Shown here piece by piece: positions 8,075 through 15,437 of a stretch of 22,534 nt of DNA (positions are counted from its first letter, which is position 1; each line of letters begins with the position of its first letter). Position numbers and translations under genes: made by a program. Source of the stretch: Opitutaceae bacterium UBA3033 (GTDB lineage Bacteria; Verrucomicrobiota; Verrucomicrobiia; Opitutales; Opitutaceae); the NCBI GenBank assembly GCA_002367815.1, contig DFDG01000028.1, forward strand, positions 5,399-27,932, written 5' to 3'. The notes below the pieces were generated by a model. The model made no database searches, was not told the DNA's origin, and worked only from the letters and a program-made list of their open reading frames with translations.

Positions 8075-9575
8075 AAGAAAAGCTTACAATCGCCGTAGGA
8101 ATGAGAGCGCCCAGCAACAGGCCAAGAGGTGATACGCCCCCATCAAAATAACGTTGAAGAATAGATTGGCCGGCTGGGTTGGGCGCATTCGCGATAACCG
8201 TAAGTCCGCCGCCGGTGACCGCACCCGAAACCACCGCGAACTTCAAAGCATCACTCAAGTCCGGCACCAATGTCGCAAGGTAGGTGATAAGCGCATTGTC
8301 ATTGAATGCGGTGAGCACCATGGCCCCACCAAACAAAGGGTATTGGCCCAATGATCCCAGCACGGGCTCGATCCACCACCCTTGCAGTCCGCCATGGATA
8401 ACCAATCCAGCCAGAAAAAAACCGACCAGCATGGGGCTGCGTAATTCCAACTTGCTCTGATGGTGGGCCGTAGCGTGAGAGAACGCCAAGTAGAACATAA
8501 ACCCGGCAATGAAGAGCACGGGGTAATGCGCCATCCAAACCGTGAAGGCGAGAAACACCAAATGCACACCCGTCACCCAATACGGTATAGGATCCTCGTT
8601 GATTTTGCCATCAACCGGCACGGCTTTCATGGCCAACAATTCTTTGCGGAAGATATAGAAATAGACCGCGTTGGAAATAAGAATGCCCATGACCGCATGC
8701 CAACCGAAATGGGTAAACATGAATTTTATGTCCCAGCCCCAAGAGGCCGCCACCATCAAAACCGGCGGCGCCGCAAAATGAGTCAACGTGCCTCCGATGG
8801 AAATATTCACGAAGAGCAAACCAATCGTGGCGTATTTCAGTCGTGAACTGGGTTTCACATCGAAAAATTGTTTCGCCAACAACATGGCGCCAATGGTCAT
8901 GGCGGCCGGCTCGGTTATCAGAGATCCCAAAAGCGGGGCCAAGGTGAGAATGCTCAACCACCAGGCCAGCGGAGTTTCCTTACCAAATCGAGCCACTAAC
9001 CTCATACTTTGCTCCGCCAACTTTAGCACGGGCCTGGTCGAGGCCAAAGTCATGATGATCACCACAAACAACGGCTCCGTGAAATTCACTTTTTCGCCAA
9101 TGTAGTAAATCGCGGTATCGAGATTCTTGTTCCAGCAAATGGCGATAAACAGAGCCATTGCCCACGTGCCAAATACCGCCTCAACTTCCCCTAGATAGTG
9201 CAAGATTTGCCCCCAAAAACTGACTTCGTCGGGCCGCCCATCTTCATCATTGTCGGTAGCTTCCAATTTCAATTTCAAACGCGCCGCATGTCTCCCTTCA
9301 ACTATGTGCCCCCAATGCCGGATCTTGGCCGTCAGAAAGGTATGCATCACCGCCAGGAAGAAAATTACCGTCGCCACTACGTTAAACGGCTCCGCGGCAG
9401 CGCGTTCCTTGATAATGCCAATAATGCTGGCATCTACATTGTGACTATAACTGTCAATCAGCTTGGGAAAGGTGGCGTCAGGCTGCGCCAACTCAACGCC
9501 ACCGGCCGCCCAAAGCACGGGGCTAATGAGTATTCCTAGCAGGACAAGGAAAGTTCGGACTATGCGGATATTCAT
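8061..9575 (-). CDS. Putative Na+/H+ antiporter (PF07399-like)
   Basis: A 504-residue polytopic membrane protein with about a dozen hydrophobic segments. The N-terminus (FLVLLGILISPVLWAAGG) looks like a signal peptide or first span. A charged loop with a DNDEDGRPDE stretch lies near 107-117. Conserved-looking transporter segments are ASTRPVLKLAEQ, GSLITEPAAMTIGAMLLAKQ and GTLTHFAAPPVLM, and a half-helix-like region FGGAMVLTAFNDNALITYLA lies near the end. These fit the family annotated as putative Na+/H+ antiporter within the ion-transporter superfamily related to NhaD. Ion specificity is inferred from the family name only. The ATG overlaps the TGA of the upstream SerB-like gene (ATGA), so the two are translationally coupled. 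It overlaps the plus-strand methyltransferase tail by 14 bases. Confidence 0.85.
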   Translation of the reverse strand: MNIRIVRTFLVLLGILISPVLWAAGGVELAQPDATFPKLIDSYSHNVDASIIGIIKERAAAEPFNVVATVIFFLAVMHTFLTAKIRHWGHIVEGRHAARLKLKLEATDNDEDGRPDEVSFWGQILHYLGEVEAVFGTWAMALFIAICWNKNLDTAIYYIGEKVNFTEPLFVVIIMTLASTRPVLKLAEQSMRLVARFGKETPLAWWLSILTLAPLLGSLITEPAAMTIGAMLLAKQFFDVKPSSRLKYATIGLLFVNISIGGTLTHFAAPPVLMVAASWGWDIKFMFTHFGWHAVMGILISNAVYFYIFRKELLAMKAVPVDGKINEDPIPYWVTGVHLVFLAFTVWMAHYPVLFIAGFMFYLAFSHATAHHQSKLELRSPMLVGFFLAGLVIHGGLQGWWIEPVLGSLGQYPLFGGAMVLTAFNDNALITYLATLVPDLSDALKFAVVSGAVTGGGLTVIANAPNPAGQSILQRYFDGGVSPLGLLLGALIPTAIVSFSFMVL

Positions 9576-10216
9576 GAGAGGTGGGCGGATAATTCTGAAA
9601 GGCGATGGATAAAAATTTGTGCATTGGTCTGCACCTTGGTTCGTTGCACGTAGCCCCCAAAACCGACAAACAGGTCCACCATGCCTGTCGTCTCAAGGTC
9701 ACTGATTCCATCTCCAACCATGATGGTTCGAATTGGATGTAGTTCTGATTTCATTTGCAGGATTCGTGCCGGTTTGCCGCCATTTCGCGTCGTAGGAAAT
9801 TCACGTTCATAATCAGCGTAATCCCCTCTTTCGTCAAATTTGAGACCAACGGCTTCAATCCGATCGATCCCAAGCAGAGCCGCCAAAGGGGCAATCACTT
9901 GAGTAAAACCGGCACTCAGGATAATCGGGGTCCAACCAAGGTCTTTCACCAACCTGATCGTACCAAGCGCAGTGGGTTCAATTTCATCGATGTATTTTTG
10001 CGCCACCAATGCCACTTCGTCGCGGGTCGGGCGTATGATATCCAAACGTCGGCCAAATATTTCATCTATCGGCACCTTTCCATCCATCGCTGCACTCGTC
10101 ATGGCCTCCACCTCTGCGTAGCATTTTCCCCCTCGGATACGCGCGAGCTCATCAATGCCCTCGATGGAGCTGAGTGTGCTATCACAATCAAAGAAAATCA
10201 GTTTGGGTGCCGGCAC
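9572..10216 (-). CDS. HAD phosphatase, phosphoserine phosphatase-like (SerB family)
   Basis: A 214-residue HAD subfamily IB phosphatase. Motifs seen are FFDCDST with D10 and D12 (DxDxT), ILSAGFTQVI (motif II Ser), GKPARIL (motif III Lys) and VGDGISDLET (motif IV, GDGxxD). These fit phosphoserine phosphatase, the last step of serine synthesis, although relatives act on other phosphomonoesters. It lacks the N-terminal ACT-like domain of E. coli SerB and is close to the catalytic core length. The start is GTG at 10216, with an in-frame TAA immediately upstream, so no longer form is possible. It starts 35 bases past the rpmE terminator, so it may have its own promoter there. The antiporter gene overlaps its stop codon. 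Confidence 0.85.
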   Translation of the reverse strand: MPAPKLIFFDCDSTLSSIEGIDELARIRGGKCYAEVEAMTSAAMDGKVPIDEIFGRRLDIIRPTRDEVALVAQKYIDEIEPTALGTIRLVKDLGWTPIILSAGFTQVIAPLAALLGIDRIEAVGLKFDERGDYADYEREFPTTRNGGKPARILQMKSELHPIRTIMVGDGISDLETTGMVDLFVGFGGYVQRTKVQTNAQIFIHRLSELSAHLS

Positions 10217-10250
10217 TTAACTAGACAGTCAGGGAGAGCCCCAATCCGGC

Positions 10251-10281
10251 AATAAAAAAGGCCCACCGTAATCGGTGGACC
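10251..10281 (-). terminator. Rho-independent terminator of rpmJ-rpmE
   Basis: Read on the minus strand this is a 9-bp stem, GGTCCACCG / CGGTGGGCC (one G-U pair), with a 4-base ATTA loop followed at once by TTTTTTATT. It lies 26 bases downstream of the rpmE stop. The G-U pair is allowed only in the minus-strand transcript and the T tract lies only on that side, so the direction is clear. Confidence 0.92.
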
Positions 10282-10307
10282 TCAAAGTGTATTGTCTCCA
10301 GCGCGGA

Positions 10308-10556
10308 TTATTTACGGGCGCGCTTGAACTTGTTGGTGAATTTCTCCACGCGTCCAGCGGTATCAACCAAGCGTTTTTCGCCAGTATAAGCTGGATGCGA
10401 ATCCATCGTCACATCGCGCACGACGACGAAGTATTCCTTACCATCAATCTGCTCCTTGCGGGCAGACTTCATGGTGGACTTCGTCAGGAATCGTTTGCCT
10501 GTGGCAACGTCGAGGAAACAAATATCATTAAGAGCGGGATGTCCGGTGGCTTTCAC
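10308..10556 (-). CDS. rpmE2: 50S ribosomal protein L31, type B (zinc-independent form)
   Basis: An 82-residue L31. The C-terminal half SHPAYTGEKRLVDTAGRVEKF is diagnostic, and the middle (GKRFLTKST, DGKEYFVV) matches the type B form. Only one cysteine is present, so the zinc-binding CxxC of type A L31 is absent. The GTG at 10556 is the only usable start, because an in-frame TAA lies just upstream. L31 bridges the 50S and 30S subunits at the central protuberance. It lies 16 bases after rpmJ and ends before a strong terminator. In E. coli the C-minus L31/L36 pair (ykgM-ykgO) is induced by zinc starvation via Zur. No clear Zur box was recognised here. Confidence 0.95.
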   Translation of the reverse strand: MKATGHPALNDICFLDVATGKRFLTKSTMKSARKEQIDGKEYFVVVRDVTMDSHPAYTGEKRLVDTAGRVEKFTNKFKRARK

Positions 10557-10566
10557 GGTATAAAAT

Positions 10567-10578
10567 GGTTAATTAACC
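10567..10578. repeat. Perfect 12-bp palindrome between L36 and L31 genes
   Basis: GGTTAATTAACC reads the same on both strands. It covers the rpmJ stop codon and ends 11 bases before the GTG start of rpmE. It could be an operator or a chance sequence. It is too short and lacks a loop, so it is not a terminator. Confidence 0.35.
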
Positions 10579-10698
10579 CTGACGCGCCTTGTAGCGGGGG
10601 TTGGATTTGTTGATCACGTAGATGCGGCCCTTGCGACGAACAACCTGACAGTCAGGGTGACGCTTCTTTGCTGATTTAATAGAGGAGACGACTTTCAT
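10573..10698 (-). CDS. rpmJ2: 50S ribosomal protein L36, type B (zinc-independent form)
   Basis: A 41-residue protein, MKVVSSIKSAKKRHPDCQVV continuing to a YKARQG end. It is a textbook L36: basic, with RRKGRIYVINKSNPRYKARQG. It has one cysteine (C17) instead of the CxxC...CxxxxH set, so it is the type B paralogue that does not bind zinc. L36 stabilises 23S rRNA near the L31 region of the 50S subunit. The ATG at 10698 has no Shine-Dalgarno sequence (AGCTCTTTT precedes it). The TAA stop sits inside the perfect palindrome GGTTAATTAACC. It lies 57 bases after yqgE and 16 before rpmE2. Confidence 0.95.
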   Translation of the reverse strand: MKVVSSIKSAKKRHPDCQVVRRKGRIYVINKSNPRYKARQG

Positions 10699-10755
10699 AA
10701 AAGAGCTGAAAACAGAGAGCTAGGAACCTACTGTCAACTGAAATGTCCGCGTGGT
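10699..10755 (-). promoter_or_regulatory. Possible promoter of the L36-L31 operon
   Basis: The 57-base gap upstream of rpmJ contains a consensus -35 hexamer TTGACA on the minus strand (10737 to 10732). At a 17-base spacing the next hexamer is TGTTTT (10714-10709), a poor -10. This makes a separate promoter for the ribosomal pair plausible but unproven. Read-through from yqgE is equally possible. Confidence 0.35.
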
Positions 10756-11313
10756 TTAGTTCAACTCCGGTTCATCAGGTTCATCCGCAAGCAAACGCCA
10801 CTCATCGCCCTTCGCGCCCAACACTTTGCGCCATAGTCCTTCATCTTGGGGGCTTTCGATCAGATCAGGTGGAATATCCGCAATCACCCACGTATTGTGC
10901 TTTAACTCGTTGTCCAACTGACCACGGGTCCAGCCTGCATAACCTAAGAAAGCTCTCATATGCATGCCTTCTTGCAGGAATTGCTCCGCTTTGAGCGGTT
11001 CGATCCCAAAATGCATGCGAAACCCCTCTGCTTGGGTCTCCCACGCCACCAAAATCAATTGGCGGTCCTGCACCGGGCCGCCTGAAAATATCGGCACCTG
11101 CGCCAGCGTTCCCAAGGCGAAATCACCACTCAACGCACCCAACCTTTTACCCGCCGGCCGATTAAGCACCACCCCCATCGCACCTTCATCATTGTGTTCC
11201 GACATCAGGATCACGGCATGCCGAAAGGTCGGCTCTTCCAACGCGGGATGCGCCAACAGGAGTGAACCTGCCACAGTGTCTACTTTTCTGGAATGGGAAC
11301 GATCGCCACGCAT
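10756..11313 (-). CDS. YqgE/AlgH family protein (DUF179)
   Basis: A 185-residue protein of the UPF0301 / AlgH family. Recognisable stretches are AGSLLLAHPALEEPTF, FRHAVILMSEHNDEGAMGVV, NRPAG, IFSGGPV and AFLGYAGWTRGQLDNEL. The family is a conserved single-domain cytoplasmic alpha/beta fold. Its biochemical function is not established, although AlgH was linked to alginate regulation in Pseudomonas. Length and motifs are normal. The ATG at 11313 follows the upstream dCMP deaminase stop by 9 bases, so the two genes are one transcription unit. The C-terminus is acidic (DEPDEPELN). Confidence 0.93.
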   Translation of the reverse strand: MRGDRSHSRKVDTVAGSLLLAHPALEEPTFRHAVILMSEHNDEGAMGVVLNRPAGKRLGALSGDFALGTLAQVPIFSGGPVQDRQLILVAWETQAEGFRMHFGIEPLKAEQFLQEGMHMRAFLGYAGWTRGQLDNELKHNTWVIADIPPDLIESPQDEGLWRKVLGAKGDEWRLLADEPDEPELN

Positions 11314-11322
11314 GGTTTTGAA

Positions 11323-11796
11323 TTAGAGCTGCAATATCTTGACTCCGGCCTCTGTCAACAGTGGTGAGACTAACGGATCATTATGGTAATCAATTCTATA
11401 TCGTATCTCTGCAATACCCGATGCTGCCAAAATTTTCGCACAATTAATGCAGGGATAATGTGTTACATAGGCCACACACCCTTCCACCGAACTGCCCCGA
11501 CGAGCCGCATCGGCCACCGCATTCTGCTCAGCGTGGACCGTCGCTTGCTCGTGGCCCTCCCGTAGGCGTGAAACATGCGGTGTCCCAGGCAGGTAACCAT
11601 TGTAGCCTGCAGCTACGATCCGGTTTTTGCGGTTTCCACCCGTCACAATAACACACCCCACATTGAGACGCTCACAGCTCGATCGGGTCGATATGAGCAC
11701 CGCCGTAGCCATAAAATACTCATCCCAACTGGGACGATGGGAAAACTGCTCCGTTGCTTGGGCAATCAGATCAATGGGATTTGGCAACTTACTCAT
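11323..11796 (-). CDS. Deoxycytidylate (dCMP) deaminase family protein
   Basis: A 157-residue zinc-dependent deaminase of the ComEB/dCMP deaminase type, giving dUMP for thymidylate synthesis. The zinc site is HAE at 88-90 (His ligand, Glu proton shuttle) and PCINC at 115-119 (C116, C119). The flanking pattern STRSSCERLNVGCVIV and GYNGYLPGTPH is typical of dCMP deaminases rather than cytidine or tRNA adenosine deaminases. The ATG at 11796 gives a usual N-terminus with SWDEYFMATA. It heads the minus-strand group with yqgE and is divergent from the PKS operon across about 50 bases that must carry both promoters. Confidence 0.9.
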   Translation of the reverse strand: MSKLPNPIDLIAQATEQFSHRPSWDEYFMATAVLISTRSSCERLNVGCVIVTGGNRKNRIVAAGYNGYLPGTPHVSRLREGHEQATVHAEQNAVADAARRGSSVEGCVAYVTHYPCINCAKILAASGIAEIRYRIDYHNDPLVSPLLTEAGVKILQL

Positions 11797-11847
11797 AAAT
11801 CACGGTAAGGGTAGACTTCCCTGTTCATTCGGGCAATCTTCCTCTTG

Positions 11848-12495
11848 ATGAAGTTGCGCACTTTGCAAGCCGAGCTGCTCGACTCACTCCCACCCAGCCA
11901 TCCTGATGCCCAGCACAATCGGCGTGATCTGCGGCTGACCAACCATTTAATGGGTAATCATCGCTGGATGGTCCAAACCTTATGCAACGTGCTGCAACCC
12001 GGCGACCGCGTGCTTGAATTGGGTGCGGGCACTGGTGAGCTATGCCGGCCACTGCATGCCAATGGCACGAACGTGGATGGACTCGACGTCTGGCCCCGAC
12101 CCCACGATTGGCCATCCAAGTATATTTGGCACCAAGCCGATTTGCGGTTCTTTGCAGACTGGGAGCTTTATCCGGTGGTCATCGGCAACCTGATTTTTCA
12201 TCAGTTTTCGAACACCGATCTCGCAAGTTTGGGCGATCACCTGAAGTCCAACACTCGCATCATAATAGCCTGCGAACCCGAGCGACGCAAAGTTTCTCAA
12301 TTTTTGTATCGAATCCTGGGCCCCATCTTCAGAGCCAATCACGTGAGTTTGCATGATGCCCATGTCAGCATTGCTGCCGGATTTCAAAATAACGAACTCC
12401 CCCGTTTACTTGGACTTGATCCCTCCGGTTGGGATTGCCGTTGCTCCTGCACCCTCATGGGGGCGTATCGAATGATCGCGCGCCGCCGATCATGA
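11848..12495 (+). CDS. SAM-dependent methyltransferase of type III PKS operon
   Basis: A 215-residue class I methyltransferase. Motif I is VLELGAGTGEL, followed by GLDVWPRPHDWP, an acidic QADLRFF segment, GNLIFHQFS (motif IV region) and IIIACEPERR. It resembles small-molecule methyltransferases found beside type III polyketide synthases. In the Streptomyces griseus srs operon, SrsB methylates the alkylresorcinol product of SrsA. By analogy this enzyme may methylate the PKS product, which is inference from context. I chose the ATG at 11848 over the TTG just before it. Its TGA overlaps the ATG of the flavoprotein gene (ATGA). Confidence 0.88.
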   Translation: MKLRTLQAELLDSLPPSHPDAQHNRRDLRLTNHLMGNHRWMVQTLCNVLQPGDRVLELGAGTGELCRPLHANGTNVDGLDVWPRPHDWPSKYIWHQADLRFFADWELYPVVIGNLIFHQFSNTDLASLGDHLKSNTRIIIACEPERRKVSQFLYRILGPIFRANHVSLHDAHVSIAAGFQNNELPRLLGLDPSGWDCRCSCTLMGAYRMIARRRS

Positions 12496-13517
12496 ACAAT
12501 AACCTTCTACCCATTGAGATTATTGGCGGTGGCCTGGCTGGACTATCTCTCGGGCTCGCTCTGCGACGCAAGAATGTGCCAGTAAAAATTCATGACAAAG
12601 GAGGATACCCAAAGCATCGCGTCTGTGGGGAATTCATTACCGGTCTCGGAGCAACCACCATAGACAGATTAGGTTTGGCACCATTTCTTAAAGATGCACT
12701 CCACCATCACTCCGTAGCCTGGTTTATCGGTGGCCGTGCGACGAAGATACAGACCCTTCCACAACCGGCACTCGCTATGGGTCGCCATCAACTCGATCAA
12801 CGTTTGGCTGATTCCTTTGTGCAGTCCGGAGGCGTCCTTTGTTCGAATTCACGAATAACTGACAGCCTAACTTTACCCGGTAGAATCGTCGCAACTGGAC
12901 GACGCAAAGGGGAATCATCGTGGCTGGGTTTGAAGATTCATGCCTTTGATTTCCCGTTGGATCGTGACCTCGAACTACATCTTGGAGATCAGTGTTATAT
13001 CGGCCTCACCCGACTGCCTCTTGGCAGGGTAAACATTTGTGGCCTTTTCGCAAAACGTGACCTGTCGGCCAAAGGGGCAAAACTACTGCTTATTTATCTG
13101 CGCGCGGCCGGTTTAAACAAACTGGCAACGCGACTCGCCCAGGCTGATTTTGATGCTGATTCTTTTTGTGTGGTCGCTGCCGTCGGTTTCGATCGTCGGG
13201 TTTCAAAAGCAAAGGGTATGTCCTTGGGTGACGCCTGCGCCATGATCCCACCATTCACAGGCAATGGCATGGCCATGGCCTTCCAAAGTGCCGAATCTGC
13301 ACTCCACCCAGTTCTAGCTTATTCCCGCGGGCAGATGGACTGGCAGACTGTTTGCATGACGGTGCAAAACGATTTGAGGCGCCGTTTCCAAACCCGACTC
13401 GTTTCTGCGCATCTGCTTCATCCCTTCCTGCTCGTACCTCGACGACAGCGCTGGCTTGCCCGCCTGACCCGTAGCCGATTGCTGCCAATGCAAACTCTCT
13501 ACTCCGTTTTACACTGA
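12492..13517 (+). CDS. FAD-dependent oxidoreductase, geranylgeranyl reductase / hydroxylase type
   Basis: A 341-residue flavoprotein. An N-terminal dinucleotide-binding motif IIGGGLAGLSLG starts at about residue 10. A KHRVCGEFIT stretch near 41-50 is characteristic of the geranylgeranyl-reductase-like FAD family. The second FAD motif is GDACAMIPPFTGNGMAMA, where the GD contacts the ribityl chain. The ATG at 12492 overlaps the methyltransferase stop. A longer reading from 12429 adds 21 unlikely residues. Its stop is one base before the PKS start. In the srs operon SrsC hydroxylates and oxidises the resorcinol ring to a quinone, so a similar tailoring role is inferred. A lipid double-bond reductase is the alternative. 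Confidence 0.88.
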   Translation: MNNNLLPIEIIGGGLAGLSLGLALRRKNVPVKIHDKGGYPKHRVCGEFITGLGATTIDRLGLAPFLKDALHHHSVAWFIGGRATKIQTLPQPALAMGRHQLDQRLADSFVQSGGVLCSNSRITDSLTLPGRIVATGRRKGESSWLGLKIHAFDFPLDRDLELHLGDQCYIGLTRLPLGRVNICGLFAKRDLSAKGAKLLLIYLRAAGLNKLATRLAQADFDADSFCVVAAVGFDRRVSKAKGMSLGDACAMIPPFTGNGMAMAFQSAESALHPVLAYSRGQMDWQTVCMTVQNDLRRRFQTRLVSAHLLHPFLLVPRRQRWLARLTRSRLLPMQTLYSVLH

Positions 13518-13518
13518 T

Positions 13519-14547
13519 ATGTATCTCCAATCACTCGCCACCGCGGTGCCTGACAACACCTTTACGCAGCAAGATTGCTGGAGCATCATAGAACGCTCAC
13601 CGGCCAAGGACCGTCTATCCCGGCGCTCGCGTCTGACGCTCCATGGTATTTTGCGCGGCGAACACGGCATCAACACCCGACATTTTGCTGCACCGGAGAT
13701 TGAACATATCTTTGATCAAAGTGCCGATGAACTTCACTCGATCTTTCGCACCGAGGGACCTAAGTTAGCCGCAAGAGCACTGGCGAATGCCTTGAATCAG
13801 GCCAAAGTGCTACCCACTGAAATTGACGCTCTCCTCATTTGCACTTGCACCGGTTATTTATGTCCCGGGCTGACCAGCTATGTAGCAGAACAACTAAATC
13901 TACGTCCCAATGCGATCCTCCATGATTTGGTTGGTTTGGGTTGTGGCGCAGCCATACCCACCATGCGCGCCGCGAAACATATCCTCGCAGCTCACCCGAA
14001 TGCCATTGTGGCCTGCGTAGCGGTAGAGATCTGTTCAGCGGCCTTTTATCTGGATGATGATCCGGGCGTATTGATCAGCGCCTGCTTGTTCAGCGATGGC
14101 GCAGCCGCCACGATTTGGCGTAATTCTCCCGGCCCGACCGGTCTGCAATGTTTCGATTTCGACACGCATCATCAACCTCAGGACCGGGACAAGCTCAGGT
14201 TTGAGCAACGAGACGGCAAATTGCGCAACCTGCTCGACCGCTCTGTGCCTGAGCTGGCGGCCGGTGCCGTCTCTCGCCTGTGGGAACAACGGGGAACTCG
14301 CCCAGTTGGTTCAGTCATAGCGCATCCCGGCGGCAAGGATGTGCTGGCCGCACTCGCTCCTGTCCTTGCACCGTATACGTTGGACTTCAGCGCAAAGGTC
14401 CTACGCGACCACGGCAACATGAGCAGCCCATCCATTCTCTTTGCCTTACAAGCAGCGCTGCAAAATAAGCCCACGAATGACGATTTATGGTTGGTGAGCT
14501 TTGGGGCGGGGTTTAGTGCACATAGTTGCCGGTTAGGACGGGCATGA
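13519..14547 (+). CDS. Type III polyketide synthase (chalcone/stilbene synthase family)
   Basis: A 342-residue thiolase-fold condensing enzyme. The catalytic triad is visible: Cys142 in LVGLGCGAAIP, His269 in VIAHPGGKD, and Asn300 in LRDHGNMSSPS. Bacterial members use an acyl-CoA or acyl-ACP starter and malonyl-CoA extenders to make alkylpyrones, alkylresorcinols or similar. Starter and cyclisation cannot be read from sequence. The protein is shorter than plant chalcone synthases (about 390) but normal for bacterial enzymes. The ATG is one base after the flavoprotein stop, so all three genes are translationally coupled. Most relatives of SrsA, ArsB or BpsA make membrane phenolic lipids, which is the most likely product class here. 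Confidence 0.95.
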   Translation: MYLQSLATAVPDNTFTQQDCWSIIERSPAKDRLSRRSRLTLHGILRGEHGINTRHFAAPEIEHIFDQSADELHSIFRTEGPKLAARALANALNQAKVLPTEIDALLICTCTGYLCPGLTSYVAEQLNLRPNAILHDLVGLGCGAAIPTMRAAKHILAAHPNAIVACVAVEICSAAFYLDDDPGVLISACLFSDGAAATIWRNSPGPTGLQCFDFDTHHQPQDRDKLRFEQRDGKLRNLLDRSVPELAAGAVSRLWEQRGTRPVGSVIAHPGGKDVLAALAPVLAPYTLDFSAKVLRDHGNMSSPSILFALQAALQNKPTNDDLWLVSFGAGFSAHSCRLGRA

Positions 14548-14606
14548 AATGATCCCGATCAACTTGGCCTTGAAAATTCAAAAAATAGACGCCGAAATTA
14601 AAAACC

Positions 14607-15359
14607 ATGCCTGAACTCCATGACTTGATCACCTACTGTGATGAACGCACTCGACGCTCGGCATTCGTCGACTCGCCCGGAGCGTTTAACGGCCTACAAA
14701 TGGCCAACAATGGTCGCGTCACCAAGATTGGGGCGGCCGTGGACGCTGGAGTGATTCCCTTTCAAAAGGCCGTGGACGCCGGAGTTGATTTTCTTATCGT
14801 TCATCACGGCATGTATTGGGATATGCCCCGGGCCCTGACCGGTTCGGCTTACGAACGTGTCTCCACCTTGATCAACGCGAATTGTGCCCTCTATTCCAGC
14901 CACCTGCCGTTGGATGCCCATCCTGAGATCGGTAACAATGCTCTACTCGCGCGACAACTGGGTCTGGCGCCAAGCAGAGGAATCATACCCAACGAAGGCG
15001 GCAACATTGGCCTGATTTGCTCAAACTCCCTCCCCCGCGAACAGCTGCGTAACAAGCTGGAGTCACTTTACGCGCGGGTTATCGCCATCGAATATGGCAC
15101 CGAAACGCCTAACCAAATCGCCATTTGCAGTGGTGGAGGCCATAGCGCTTTACGCGAAATCGTCGGCACTGCCGCAGACACTTTGATCACCGGTGAACTT
15201 CGCGAAGAACATTTCAATTTGGCCCAAGAGGAGAAACTCAATCTCTACCTTTGCGGTCACTATGCGACAGAAGTCCACGCCGTCAAAGCCCTCGCCGCCG
15301 AATTATCCGCCAAGTTTGATCTGCCATGGGAATTCATATCCACCGAGAATCCACTGTGA
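14607..15359 (+). CDS. Nif3-like dinuclear metal centre protein (YbgI/DUF34 family)
   Basis: A 250-residue member of the Nif3/YbgI family, widespread hexameric dinuclear-metal proteins of uncertain biochemical role, sometimes annotated as GTP cyclohydrolase I type 2. Metal-site motifs are VHHG with H66 and H67, SSHLPLDAHPEIGNN with H99 and D103, and GHYATE with H218 and E222. All are at the expected places and the length is usual. The ATG at 14607 follows an A-rich leader with no Shine-Dalgarno sequence. It lies 59 bases downstream of the PKS gene and 78 upstream of aroQ, so it may be in the same or a separate transcript. Confidence 0.93.
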   Translation: MPELHDLITYCDERTRRSAFVDSPGAFNGLQMANNGRVTKIGAAVDAGVIPFQKAVDAGVDFLIVHHGMYWDMPRALTGSAYERVSTLINANCALYSSHLPLDAHPEIGNNALLARQLGLAPSRGIIPNEGGNIGLICSNSLPREQLRNKLESLYARVIAIEYGTETPNQIAICSGGGHSALREIVGTAADTLITGELREEHFNLAQEEKLNLYLCGHYATEVHAVKALAAELSAKFDLPWEFISTENPL

Positions 15360-15437
15360 TGATTTGAACCACCGCGGAACAATGTCCAAAGTTGAGTCTT
15401 CACTTTCGCGGGTTCCACGTCTTCCGTGGCCACTATC

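Noticed and set aside
8460..8846. Open frames opposite the antiporter
   Set aside because: They are polar, His/Arg-rich antisense translations of hydrophobic helices, typical of transporter shadows.
15416..15431. A small hairpin CCACG-TCTTC-CGTGG before aroQ
   Set aside because: Only a 5-bp stem without a T tract, too weak to call a terminator or riboswitch.
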